64,000 nt of DNA from Massariosphaeria phaeospora (Eukaryota; Ascomycota; Dothideomycetes; Pleosporales): the NCBI GenBank assembly GCA_011032825.1, contig JAADJZ010000009.1, forward strand, positions 1,364,001-1,428,000. Reading direction: 5' to 3'. The translations under genes were made by a program, and so were the position numbers. Within the stretch, counting starts at the first letter, position 1, and every line of letters starts with the position of its first letter. The notes under the pieces are model-generated. The model saw nothing but the letters and a program-made list of their open reading frames with translations. It was not told the origin of the DNA and made no database searches. Positions 12,009-24,811 of the stretch are shown piece by piece.

Positions 12009-12954
12009 GGATCGGTGTTTGCGTAGGATAGCCAGTGCGTCAACCCGCTGCTTCCTGCATCCACTCCTGGGTCTTCACACTCTCGAAGGCCGTATCGCTC
12101 GAATGCGGTATCCACCACCACAACCCACGCTCGAACGCTCGTCCACACCCCCCGCTCATCAATGCCCACACCCCGTTCGCCTTGTACATACTTCTCCCCG
12201 GCCTCAGTGTGTTTTTGCCTGCGTTCTCAGCGGTCCTTCCATCTCTTTACATCGCTACTCCAGTACCGATGTCGGCGCCCACTACTTCTCCATTCCATTA
12301 CACAAAAGGTGGTCCAATCAATCGTTTTAAAAGTCTTTTTTGGGGGCGTTTAAGAAGGCATTAGCTAGGCATATAGGCAATACTGGCGTTGCTTCATACC
12401 CGGGCCTCGATATCTTTGGGAGGGAAGGGGGAGATAGAGATGTTGATGTCTTTATCTGGTTTGGTTTGGTTAGCGTAGATATTTCATGATAGATTGATGG
12501 ATGGAATTGACGACGTGGAGTGGTCGGAATTTTAGTGGAGTTATGATGGTATGGTTATGAATCTTGCTTTTGTTTGAGTGTTGTTCTGTTTGCATAATTG
12601 TTCTTGTGGTGGGGTGGGTAGGTAAGTAGCTTGTAGTACATGTTGGGATGGAACCACGGGTTGGTGGTGAGCTGCATCAGCACCACCATCCGTATCATCG
12701 CCATCACCATCAACATCTTTATGTCAAAAAATTCGTACACATCAAACTTCTCCAACTATGCACCACTCTCTCCTTGAAAGTCACGCCCCACGCATCCATT
12801 ACTCATCCTCCTTCCTTCCCCTTCCCCCCTTCCTCCCTTTCTTTCCTTTCCTCCGCAAGTATATAACCCCCCTCTTCTGCGTCTATCTCCTCCTCTTCTG
12901 TTCTTCACACTGCTCTTCGTATCCGTTGATTCGCATACTAAAATTCACGGACTA
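12009..12954. other. Intergenic, downstream of Ups2-like gene
   Basis: No gene is seen. The stretch contains a T/C-rich tract at about 12790-12860 (CTTCC/CCTTT runs) next to the start of the degenerate array. Confidence 0.4.
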
Positions 12955-13010
12955 CTCATTCATGGTGTGTTCTGGGGCTGGGGTTGTCTGGAAATCGTAG
13001 AGTTGAGACA

Positions 13011-13135
13011 GCATGGGGGACGAGGGAGGGAGAAGAGGGGAGGGAGAAGAGGGGAGGGAGAAAGAGATCGGGATTTTGCGCATGGTGTGGGGAGGAGGGG
13101 GAAGAGGGGGAGGAAGGAGAAGAGGGGGAGCTCGA
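13011..13135 (+). repeat. Purine tract (GGGAGAAGAG-rich)
   Basis: An expanded copy of module C of array 1: about 120 bases almost entirely G and A on the + strand, interrupted by GATCGGGATTTTGCGCATGGTGTG in the middle. A homopurine mirror-like tract of this kind can form non-B DNA. Confidence 0.85.
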
Positions 13136-16100
13136 GCATGGTGTGTGTCGCTGGCTCTCTGGGGACAAGGCTCTAAAAATAACATGTTAATGGAGTTATG
13201 GTTGAGGCTAGCTGGGCTGGGGCTGGCTGAAATTCAGTGAATAGCTGCAGTATGGGGGAGGGAGGATAAGAGGGGGAGGGGGACGAAGAAAGAGATCGGG
13301 ATTTTGCGGATGGTGTGTGTGTCGCTGGCTCCCTCTCGAAAAAAGGTCCTGGACATTCGACATATGGTGCGTTTGCGAGAGGCTTGGCTGAAATTCGAGG
13401 AACGACAATGACATGGGGGAGAAGAAATAGGATGATACTGGATGAATGGTGTGTGGCTGGCCGTTTTCCTCTTCTTCACGCTCTCCAGTCCGCTGAGTCG
13501 GATACTAAAACTGTACGAATTGCGCGTACATGGTGCGCTCGAGCTGGGCTTGTTTGAAATGCACAGAATGTGGACAATATGGGGGAGGAGGGAGAAGAGG
13601 GGGACGACTAAACACACCTGGAAGCTGCAGTATGGCTGTGTGTGTCGCTGGCTCCCTCTCGAAAAAGGTCCCGGACATTCCACATATGGTGCGCTCGAGC
13701 TGGACTTATCTGGAATGCACAAAGTGACGATGACATGGGGGAGTTGAAAAAATGGTTGAAACTAGACAATTGGTATGCGGCTAGCGCTATGGGGAGGAAC
13801 GAATAAACAGGCCTGGCAACTTTAGCATGGTTGTGCGTCGCTGGCTCTGGGGACTAAAAAGAATATGCACATAGAGTTACGGTTGAGACTGTCTAGAATT
13901 CCACAGGTGTCCTCAGTATGGGGGAGGAGAAATAGGTCGGAACAGATACACGTGGTGGCTGGCTGGCTCTGGGACGACGACGACGGGTCTAGAAAGATCA
14001 TCGTCATGGAGTCATGGTTTGGGGCTGGCTGGCTTGACTGAAACCCAACAGGGTCAAAAAGAATGGGGAAGAAGACAAAACATGGTGTGCGGCTGGCTTT
14101 GTGGACGACGACGACGACAGGTCTACAAATAATATGTTCATGGAGTCATGGTTCCCTGGTCTTGAGACTGGCTGGGCTGTTTGGAAATTCTTCTAATTAG
14201 GAAATGTGGGGGAGAAGAAAGAAGTTGGAAGGTGAAATCATGGTGTGCGGCTGGTTCTGGGACTAGAAACATCAAGCTCTCAGAACCACGGACGAGGGTG
14301 TGGAGACTGGCTTATCTACAATTTGTAGAATGTCGATGGTATGGGGACGAAGAAAAAAGTTGACCGGATGAATGATGGTGTGTGGCTGGCAAAACTATTC
14401 GCTGGCTAACCTATGCTACGCTTGAGTATCCCCGTTCTAAAAGTCCAGATACTTCACTTCTTCGGGGAAAAGAACCACCCACAGGCGGAACCATGGTCGT
14501 GCGGTCCCGGTCTCGGCTTCCCTCGCTATGGTCGTTTTGGTTTTGGGACCCAGAAACCAAAATATCGGCGCAAAATGAAATGGCGTTTCCGAGTTTGGGT
14601 TATCTGAAAAACGGAACAAGCTAGAGCATGGGGAAGAAGGAGAAGAGAGGGGGCACAGTTATGCAGCCTTGCTGTCTACAAAATTAAGGAGAAAGCTGCC
14701 ATGGTGTCCTCGCGTCTGGTTTGTTAGAAACCGTATAATAGAAACACTGTGGGGGGAGAAAATGGTGTTCTCGAGCTGTTTTCTCTGAAAAGTTCAAAAT
14801 ACTCCCCCTTATGAGGGAGAAGGAGAAGAGAGGGAGCATAGTTGCGCGTCTCCGCTGTCTACAAACCACAAGACAAAGACGATGATGGTGTCGTCGAGTC
14901 TGGCTTGTCCAAAACCTCATCAATGGAACCAATATGGGGGAGAGATCGAGAAGGGCAAAAGTTGAAATATATCGCGCGCCCCTGTGATCTACACTCTTCA
15001 CATTCGTGGACCCGGACACCGAAAGTTCGGAATATACAAGGTCATGGTACTCTCGAGCTTGGCTTATCTGGAACTCGAAGAACACTAGTATGATGGGAAA
15101 GGACTGAGAAGGGATGCGAGCATGATCGTGCGTCCTCGCTATAAAAACTGAAAATAGGAAATGAGGATAACTTCATGGTCTCCTCGAGAACGCCTGGTCT
15201 GCAGTCACTGGAGGTCTTTGGAACGGTGATTAAACTAGAAAGAGGTAGCCAACATGAGTACGCGTTCTCGCTCTCTAAAAAAAAGTAATATTCAGGTAAC
15301 ATGGTGTCTCTGAGCTGAGCTGGTCTTGGCTAAAAGATGGAATTTACAAGCGCTATGGGGAAAGTTTGAGAGTTTGAGAGTGGAGAATTAGCACAGAAAT
15401 GTTCTATAGGGATTGCGTGTCTTCGTTCCCGCTTACGACAATCTTCGCATCTGGGAAATCGAGATACTAAAAATGGAATATGGAAGGATGATGGTGTCTC
15501 GCGTCTGCCTTGTCTAGAACTGCAAAAACAATAGCAGCATGGGGAAGGTCAACACGGGAATGTCTTATAGGGATTGTGTCACTGTGTCTTCCACCTTACA
15601 CTTTACTGCTGTTGTATCTGCGAATTCGAATCGACATACTGGAACTGAAGGAGGTCTACGATGAATATGCCGTAGGTTTTCCAACCGTCCCAGCGTTTAG
15701 CCATGAAAGGATATACCGCATCTGATGCACCATGGTGCTCTCGCGTCTGCCTTTCTGAAAACCTCCGAGACGATCCTGCATGGGGAAGGAATAAAAAGGA
15801 GGTATTACACATGGTCGTGCGTCTTCGTCTCCAAGCTCTAAACACCAGGAGGTCGGAAGCCATGGTGTCCTCGAGCGCGCCTTGTCGAAAACGGTATTAA
15901 CAACAGGAAATCGGTGGCTGGGAGCACAAAGTCCCCGCTGTGCACACTCTTCGCGACTGTGGAATCGGAATACTAGCAACACAGCATGGACAAAGATCAT
16001 GGTGTTCTCGTGTCTGTCTTCTGAAAAACTTAGCTCGTTGAAACCATGGGAGGCTAAGAAGACTGGCTATTTAGAGCATGGTTGTGCGTCTTCGCTCTTT

Positions 16101-16539
16101 AAAAAAAACATTGGACTGGACATGATGGCCTTGAGTGCACCTGGTTTTTTTTAAAAAAGACCATCTCGAGAACTTGCAATGGAGAATAAACGAAACGGAG
16201 GAAACGTACATGGTTGTGCGTCCTCGTCCTCGCCCTTCACGGTCGTTGTAACTGCGGAATCAGGACACTAAACTGAGTTTTCACAAGATCCATGTGGTAG
16301 GCTTGAGATAGCCTTATAAAAGATTTATGGGTGTCGGGAATAAACTAGCGTAGCAGCTATACCATGCTTGGTAGCTTCGCTCTCTAAAAGATGTAGTCAG
16401 AAGTTGGATGTTGTGTTGAGCGCGCCTTGTCTAAAACCACCGGATGTCCTTGCAAGGGAAAAGTTTTCGCAAGCTCGAAGCTAAAGCGATGGAGCCTTGT
16501 TTGATTTCAGCGTGAGCTGAGTGGGTGGGTGGGGGTGGT

Positions 16540-16665
16540 TCGGTTTTGTGGAGCGCATTCTCAGAACCATGGTTCGTCAAGATGACTCCTATATAAAATC
16601 TTCGGTTCTTCCGTCCTCCTTTTCTCTTCACTCACACACACACACACAATTACTCTCTAATATGT
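16540..16665 (+). promoter_or_regulatory. Promoter-like segment inside array 1
   Basis: Within the array a TATA-type box (TATATAAA, 16590-16597) follows AGAACCATGGTTCGTCAAGATGACTCC. It is followed by a pyrimidine-rich stretch (TCTTCGGTTCTTCCGTCC...), a CACACA run and TCTCTAATATG. The same order of elements and much of the same sequence occurs just upstream of the alkaline phosphatase start at 52239. The ATG here opens only four codons before a stop, so no gene follows. Confidence 0.65.
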
Positions 16666-17984
16666 CGCTATAACATCTCTCGGTCGTTGCGCGTCCTCGT
16701 CGTCGTCGCTCTCTAAAACCTTTTGCAACAAATTACCTGGACTTTTCGACATGGTGCGGGAGACGAGACTTGGTGTTCTGAAGCCCGCTGTCGTCAAAAG
16801 ATCGTCTGAACACGCCAGTATTGGGAATAAACTATCAAACGCAACTGCATATGGTTGTGCGTCCTCGCTCTTTACGATTCTCGCATCTAGCTACCCAAAA
16901 TTCGGACCAGGCTGGACCATGGTTTCCTCGAGCCCGCGTTCTCGGACGCACGGGTCAGACGAAGCGTGTTCTCGTCAAGAAGATCTGGAACTCGAAGGCA
17001 GTCAACTACTAGAACACTAAGGAATAGAGGATACATACCACGCATGGTTGTTCGTCCTCGCTCTCCATACTCTCCGTATCCAGTTACTCGGAAATCCAAA
17101 ACTTGCAGTATATGGTTCCGCGAGCCCGCCTTCTCAAAGTTATTAGAAGCCTACCGGAAAGAAGCGACAAACCTTTTCTATGGTCGTCTTCCTCGCTCTC
17201 CACAATCCTCACATCCGGCTACTCGATAATTAAGCGGTCGAGAGGAAGAACAAATGTGGTGTCTTCGAGCCTGCCAGTTCAAAGATATCGGAGGCCTGTG
17301 AGATGGAAAAGAACAAGACAGAAAGATCGTCGATGGCCGTGCGTTATCGCTGTCTACAATCCGCGCATTCAGCTACTTGGAGACTAAAAACAACAACCTA
17401 CCAAAGTATGTGGTGTCCTTCAGCCCTCCGCCCCCTTTGTATGAATCCAGACCGGACGCCTCATCATGGGGAATGACCAAGGCATAGAAAGCGGCATGGT
17501 TGCGCGTCGTCCCTCTCCCTCCTCTTCATATTAGTTACCCGATATCTAAAAACATCCAAGAAGACTGCACTATGGTGTCCTGGAGCCCGCTTTCCCAGAC
17601 TTATAAGAAGCCAAGCAACGGATAACAAATAAGATATACGAGAATTTGATGGTCATGCGTCCTTACTCTCGACACTCCTCCCAGTCGCTTACTGAGAGAA
17701 AAGCACGTGGTGTCCTCCAGCTCCCCTTTCGATAAATACAGAGGATATAGCGGCATGGCGAACAACATGTCGCGCGAACCAACAAAAGGCTGTGCGGTTG
17801 TCTCTGCGCGCCGTGCAAATCGAAAGTCAACCCATTTGCTTATGTATGGAGTTCTGGCACTGGAATCATATCGCCGAAAAGCCATGTGGTGCTGTTCCCA
17901 CTTCGATCGATATATATATATATATACACAAACCAACCTCTTCAACCTCCATGGGAAAAGAACGCAGTCGCCTCTTCTTAGATG

Positions 17985-20210
17985 TCTGCGCTTTGGACCC
18001 TGGAAGATCCGAAAAACTGAGGCTAAGAAATACTATGAGTGCGGCTTTGGACACTGGGGTGGGGGCTCTGAGGAGACAAAAATGAACGGGTTTGACTCGT
18101 GATGAGTGGCTCTGGTGTCTGGCCGTGTTGAAAATACACATTTGTTTGTGAATGACTGGATTGGAGCTCTGAGCGATTGGAAAATCGTTGGCCGGATTTC
18201 TATGAGTGTGACTGGAGCCTGGAGCCTGGAATCTAGAGGCAATACGCTTGAGACACCATACGGATTATGTGATGACTGGACTGGACTTCTAGGAGACGAA
18301 AAACAAACGAAATGACAACTTATGAATGCGGCTTCGGAGCCTGGGTGTTTTCAAGCACTCCGAAACTAGATGCATGACGGGAGTGGAGCTCTCGTGGATC
18401 GGGAACTCGTTGGCTGGCCATATATAAGTGCGGCTGGAGCCCGGAGTTGGAAATCTAGCGTACTCTGCGATGGCTGGTTTGAGCCTCCGAAAAAAAAGAA
18501 CCGATAGTACATCAATGTTATGAGTGCGGCTCGGAGTCTGGCTGTTTCAAACACGTTGACAACTGGATGCATGACTGGGGCGGCGGGTCGTTCAGAAAAA
18601 ATCTAGAAAGCTCGACGCGTCAGGTATATGGCTGTGTTGCCTGGCATCCTGGAATCGAAAGCCTGTACTATCGGAATCGACGCGAAATTCCTTGGATGCC
18701 TGTTCGGGCTCTGAGAGACCGAAAACCGCACTGAACCACCGGAATGAGTGTAACGCTGGAGTCTGGCCGTTTTAAAGATAGGAATTCACGGGTATGACTT
18801 GAGTGGGTCTTTGGGAGACTGAACAATAGACTGGACTGAAGCTCTACCAAGGACTCTGGCTATTTCGAAAATTATGCATACCTTCACGGTATGACTGGAG
18901 TGGGGATGGGGAGTGGAGTTTGAGGACATCTCCAAAACTTCTCCATGGAGGCGGATGGTGCGGGAGAGCTGTGTTCATGTGGTAAAAAGGAAGTTCGGAA
19001 TTTACTCATGGGTGGCGTGTGGGAGAGAAAGAAAGAAAGAAAGAAAGAAAGACGAAGTTCTTACCCGCGATGGAGCTAGATATGGGGTGAGCTCTAGATG
19101 AACCCAAAACGACCTCGAAACAGTTCTATGACTATAACCACATGGGCGAATGGCCTATGGCGTTGGAAAGAAAAAATTGGACCATGGACCGGATTCATGG
19201 GTGTCCGTGTGTTTGGGTTCCGCGTAAAGAATACAACACACAAGATCTCCGTGAATGTGCTCTGAGCGTTTCTTGTCTAAAAAGAACGTTCTAGAGCGCA
19301 ATGGTGTATTGGAAAACTACAAAATCAAGTTCTTATGGGTGTGAGATCCAGGTTGTGGGGGTGAACACAATAAATAGGGACGCAATGCTCGTGTACAGGG
19401 GTGCGCTCCAGATGATTCATGGACAACAAGACTATGAGTGCGGTTCTGCACTTTGGACTCAGCTGGACATTTCGGCGTGTAGAAAAGTATTGGAGCCAAT
19501 ATTACATGTGCGAGGAGGAAAATGAAAATCGCACTCACTAAGCCATGGTTAGGGGTGTTCTGGTTACGGGCGTAAACAAGCGGGAAGCCGATATGATGGG
19601 AAGTTTATGCGCAAGAAAACTCCTGGAAGGCTGGAACATGACTGTGGTTTCCGATCCTGCACTCCGGACGGCTCTGTACGATAAAGTTTCCTGAAACCTC
19701 GTCATGAGTGCGTTATGGACCGTTCCACTCGAGATAATCTTTGGACAAATCTCTGCTGTGGGCAGCAATAAAAATAGCAAAAACAGATCGATCGATGCTC
19801 GATGTCAATCGTGGAAATTCAAAACCACTCTTCGGAGCTACGTATGTGGAAATGTGCTCTGGACCTTTATGTTTCATAAAACGCTTGAAGAACCTCCATG
19901 GACTGACAGCTGGAAGAAAGCGCATCTCTATGAGAATTCGAGTTATGGAAGTCGAAAAACAGACGGTATATACCGATGGGTGCGCTTTGGACCCCGCGGT
20001 TTGACACAGTCGCTATAAATTGGAATCCTCAGCATATTGTGAGAAAAGCGCTCAAGTACAAGAACATGGGTAAAGACTTGATGTCTAAAAGTGAAAAAAC
20101 AACGTCACACCGTGATATATGTGAGTGTGTGCTCCGGACGATTCGGCTCGAAAATCACAGCCCGCATCAGCATGGGTGGACGGGGGCACGTCGTTCTTTT
20201 ATCGGGTCTT
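17985..20210 (+). repeat. Degenerate module array continuing array 1 (ATGAGTGCGGCT type)
   Basis: The pattern changes to two other alternating motifs. One resembles TATGAGTGCGGCTYTGGAGCCTGG (18034, 18203, 18320, 18426, 18520, 18745, 19433, 19702, 19974, 20118). The other resembles ATGACTGGAGTGGAGCTCT with GGAGAC (18150, 18273, 18373, 18570, 18890). Spacing is about 95-230 bp and becomes irregular to the right. No open frame spans several copies. It may be an older part of the same array. A (GAAA)n microsatellite interrupts it at 19026-19052. Confidence 0.6.
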
Positions 20211-23200
20211 AGGATGCAATCACGACCGACTTTACGACGTTCCGATGAGCGACTTCTGGACTTTGAGTGCTGAATCCAGAGTTATTGGGGATTATGGGAA
20301 ATAAAATGTCGAGGCTTTGACTACAAGTGTAGAACTAGGTCTGAAAGTGAGGGAAGAATAAAAGACACTGGTAACATAGCCATGAGTGTCCTTGTGAAGA
20401 CAACCGCGAAAAGCGGAACATTTGCGAGAATAGGGATAAAGAACTAGATCCGCTCTTAAATAAGCGTAGCCTCGAATTTCATGATTAAAGAAAAGACAGG
20501 AGAGACGTCCCAGCGAGTACTGTATCTAAATTCACCGACGGATGTCGAGATGTCGCGTGGAAATTTCACGAAGAATGCCTAGTACGGAGTGGGTAGTTGT
20601 GGGAACAATCGCAACCAGATAACGCTCATGACCTTGGAACCTTCACGCACTTTGTTGTATGAGGTTCGTGCGGGATCACTCCAGTTATAACCAGATTTCA
20701 GAAACGATAATGCGGCTTGAGAATCCTTCCAGAATAGACGCCTAGAATGCCGGTATGAGACAAAACTTCAGACAGCAATGTTATTATAGCTTGAAGCTTT
20801 TTAGTCAGAAACAAAAAACCTAGACACTGTGTTTGGCATGGGTACATATTGTAGAGACTTCGGGTGGAAGATGGAATCCTGGATACCGGGTTCAGCGGAA
20901 CTGAACCAAACCGCCTCACTTTCCGGTCATGGAACTGGACCGCTTTTTGAAACGGAACTTCCGCGTTGCTTCAGCTACGTGAGTACGTATCGGAAGGCTC
21001 CTGTCTACCCACACTTCAGATTGCGTGATACTACCACGTGGTTCGGAAAGTCTCTGTAAAAGTGGTCTAAGTAGATTATACGACAGCGAAGAACCAATAA
21101 CGATGGACACTACAACTGCGGAACTAAGTTTCTAGCAAACTTTTGGCGTTTAGGCGTTATGCGCGGGATTTGGGAATACCCTGCTTAGCGGAAACAGTGC
21201 TGAAGGGCCTGAAAAGAAAAATTACGCGACAGCATGTCGTGAGAATTAAAGATATGGTGTCCTTTGGATATGACTGGTAGCTGTCTTCTTGAATATAACC
21301 TAGAGCGGCCACTGTTATGAGAAAGACGCGGACTCCCAGATAGTGTCTAAAACCTCTTGACATGACAGATATGGAAACCAAAAGAATTGGGCGTGTTTCA
21401 CCATAACGTCGAACAGGCTTGCGAGACTCTATACATTGCGAACCGCCAGTACGAAGACAATAGGAGTCCCTTCTTTACTGGATCCCAAGATTGCTGTACT
21501 AAACGCTGGATGCTGTTTGGAATATCTTCTCACGACGCCGAATTCGTGGGGATGTTTTGGAATGAAAAGTCTACATACTTTTACGCGGACGCTCTTTCCA
21601 GAATGAATAGCGTGATCTACATAATCCATACAACCGATTCGGGACATGCTCCATGCAGATAAAAGCGACAGTGGCTTTGATTCATGAGTTTGAGCCAGAT
21701 TTCCGAGATAAAACTGCCCAAAACTTCCTATATCTACATGGGTAACCACCTGGATCTTTACTATGACCAACAATGGTCATTTTGTACGGCGCCGGTAGTG
21801 TAAATCTAGACTTTCGTATCATACAAGCATCAAAAATACGTATGCGACCTTCTTGATGTAGGGTCTGTTGATCGCCATCAGCAAGGCTTGACGATGATGA
21901 TTACCGTCAGGCCAGTGAAAAATCCTGAATCATGCTTACGGGAAGTTACTGTGAGCTTCGTAGAGCGTCTAAGTCGTCTTAGCTCTTCCCATTTGGTTTT
22001 TGTTTTCCGCAATTTAATCACACCATCACACCATTTATTCATTCTTTACATGCAGGTCACCATAGACCTTCCTATTCAGCAGACTCATTCGACCGAACTC
22101 CATGAAACAAGTTGAGCGATGTTTTTTGTCAATCCAAGCCTCCATATTGGTGAGTGCTGCATATTGTAGAGAGAAGGAGAGAGGGAGAAAAGAAGCGGTA
22201 AGGAAGACTTTTATATGCACTTCGACATGTCATTAACCGCGCCCTTTTGACAGCCAGAGATGGAATTATTCGAGGGTTGAAACATTTTGATGTACCAAAT
22301 GTTACAAGATACTGGGGAACCGAGTGCGACATAGGCTGAATCTTGATGTTCTTCTCATACACACTTGGGGGTTGAGTTCTTTGCGACTCACAAAAGACAT
22401 AATCTCTTTCTGGTAAATGTTGAAGCGGACGCGCTCCATGTATGAGAAGACGATTGATTTTGTACTAGACATATCGAGAACAGAGATTAAAGTACCTGGT
22501 TCCATAAAGTACCCAGAAGGATAATTGACGTCGCTGGAGAGGAAAGACATGTAACAAGGTCTGTACGTTTTTACATCGTTATGCCGGGAAGATTTGGTGG
22601 TACCATGGCAGGAACGTCAATGAATTTCAATAACGGGTCATAAAAGTTCCGCTGTACTTTTGTAGTAAAGCAGAGGTCCGGTGTACAAGAACATAATGAG
22701 GTTGTCGCAACGGTTCAACGTGGAAGAATACTTTGAGGTAATTTTCATCATTTCGATGATATCGATCCAAGCTAACCAAGACTTCACACAACCATATTGA
22801 ATCGCACTTTTAAGCTGCCATCTTCTGGACACGACATCAAATTTGCCTTCTCGAACAACGACTTTCCCCATGACCGGGCGCTTGGGGACTTTTAGACACA
22901 TGCCTAGCCACTACTTATTTTTAGTATGGAAACTTGAGCTTGTAGAATAGAGCGGGAAAGATAAGGTGCTTATATACCCATTGCTATTCCGGTATGTCAA
23001 AAATGAGGAAATGAGGTTGTCTTAGTAAGACCTGTTAGAACCTTAGAAGTAAATAATGTGTTGGAGTTGAGAGGGGAATAACACGTGGTGACGGAAGGGA
23101 TCTAGATGATGATTATTATCATCAAGGTCAAAATTCCACCATATCCTCGGACACTGTCACACAAACCGTCTTGGGGACTGCACATAGCAAACCGGATTCC

Positions 23201-24811
23201 CAGTTTCTGGAAACCAGCTGATTGTTTCACGACAAGCCCGAAAACCGAGAACATGCAGGTATTGCCTGTAGATCTTTCGACTATTACCCAGTCAACAGTC
23301 CTCTCCAGACATGTGAGGTGTTCAGATAGGTTTTTAGAGGTACCAACTAATTGGCGAGTCGGAGTGTGCAGAGAAGAGAAGCCACATCCGAAGAGGGGCT
23401 TATGTACCCCGAAACTCAGAACTTTGCATTTCCCGAAGCGGAGAAGATATCGCTTTAGAAAGCCGCACAACATCCATATCTGTATAGCCTACATTCCGCG
23501 GAGTCCAGAGACATACGTTTTGCCTCATCCATTTTTGAACCCGAAATCGTTCTTTTCCAGCCATGCGTTCTTGATGTACTCGGTTAAATCACAGGAAGCA
23601 TGTTGTCTTGCATGCAATCATGTGTAAGTAGTGTTTTCAAAGTCCAGAACCTTCTCCACACAAGCTTTGTTCCGCTTGCAGGTTTTAGTCTCCACCCAGC
23701 AGCGATGTGATCGATGGTGGGCGCGGCGCAGACATTGTCGCTTTTTCTCGTTGTTTTATACTCTGCTTTGGGAGCATGTTGCTGATATCACCGTATTTAG
23801 TATACCTTATCTTTGAGTCGAAGTCCAGCACGGATGCTATCCAGACATTTGTTGAGGGAATTCTGGATTTCTTTCTATGATGAACGCAATGGTCTCAGAT
23901 TTCGATATACTGCACACACAACGAGTTATAAAGAGTATGAGTGCTGATTCGCGAAATGCGTTTCGCGAACATGGTGTGACTGCGGTGGCTTTTTTTGTTT
24001 ATTCCAACATGGGCGACATTTTCGTGGGTTTCTCGCTCTCCTCGAGCTACCTGACTTCTGAACGCGCTGCATACACAACGAGCCATAACAAAAGCGAGTC
24101 GCGAGTTTTTCCTATCCATGCTTCACCCAGACCGGTCGTCTTCCTCGTACCGTTCTCAGAAGAATTTTTCTTTTAGTGGCCAGCGGTACCTCAAGACATG
24201 TGTCGATAGCTTCATCTGTTTTAGCCAGCCTCATGAGCTGTACCGTAGAGTTTGTAGTTTCTAGACACGCTCGGAGAACGAGCCATGTGGCTGTATAGTC
24301 ATGTATTTAATCATGTCCGGAAGAGCGAAGACCCTGTCACGCATAGGTCGAAGGCTGTTGTATTTTTACGGTGGAGGAGTGGTCAGTGTGAGTAAGGATT
24401 GTGGTGGTAGGATGGACGTTTTATATGCGGAGATGGGGAGCCGAGACCGGATGCTTGACATCCGCTAGCAATGTACGTAAGCAACTTTCTACCGAATAAC
24501 GCAATTAGCGATGTGCTTCTAGACATAACCGAAGCCGAGCTATTGAGTATAGAGGCGTAGTCACCGCCATGACTACTAAAAAGACTCTGCAGACTAGAGG
24601 CTCGAATCCTGTTATTTGTCTGTTTAGGCCTACTCTTGCTAAGACTTCCAATCGCTCCCTTATGTCCTCATCTGGCTAATAACAATTTCACAAAGTCTAT
24701 ACAGTAGATGGTGCCACTCAGATGAACGTCACTCGAATGTCCAATCCTGAAAACACCTATCGCTCCAGCCACAAATTGATCATTGCTCCAATCGAGATGC
24801 GTTTACACACA
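20211..24811. other. Long stretch without recognisable genes
   Basis: I see no supported coding region in about 4.6 kb; the longest frame (about 23106-23627, +) has no known motif and unlikely composition. Scattered array-like words persist (for example ATATGGTGTCCTTTGG near 21253), suggesting further decayed repeat. A 25-bp imperfect direct repeat containing ACACAACGAG occurs near 23918 and 24070. Confidence 0.45.

Larger units (their letters stand above)
12955..17920 (+). repeat. Degenerate tandem array of CATGG-initiated modules (array 1)
   Basis: About 5 kb without a credible gene is built from three short motifs recurring in order at roughly 130-180 bp per cycle. Module A resembles CATGGTTGTGCGTCCTCGCT followed by CTCTAAAA or CTCTCCAC (for example 15812, 16078, 16208, 16849, 17043, 17180, 17332, 17493, 17648). 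Module B resembles CATGGTGTCCTCGAGC then SGCCTTSTC and AAAA (14700, 14884, 15042, 15490, 15730, 15860, 16918, 17112, 17250, 17570, 17706). Module C resembles CATGGGGGAGAAG (13011, 13249, 13408, 13575, 13731, 13913, 14624, 14931, 15535, 15776). All are on one strand. Copies differ by substitutions and indels of any length, so no frame survives. Early copies have A as ATGGTGTGTGKCTGGC. This is a description by eye; the consensus is approximate. Confidence 0.75.

Noticed and set aside
12955..20210. CRISPR-like array
   Set aside because: Repeats are degenerate, units are of unequal length and spacers are not distinct unique blocks; the organism is a eukaryote.
23106..23627. 173-codon open frame on the + strand
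   Set aside because: It starts with a run of Met/Ile from an ATT/ATC repeat, has no recognisable motif, and the opposite strand is equally open.
24560..24625. tRNA-like piece with GGCTCGAATCC
   Set aside because: The T-loop-like word is present, but no matching acceptor, D or anticodon stems could be folded around it.
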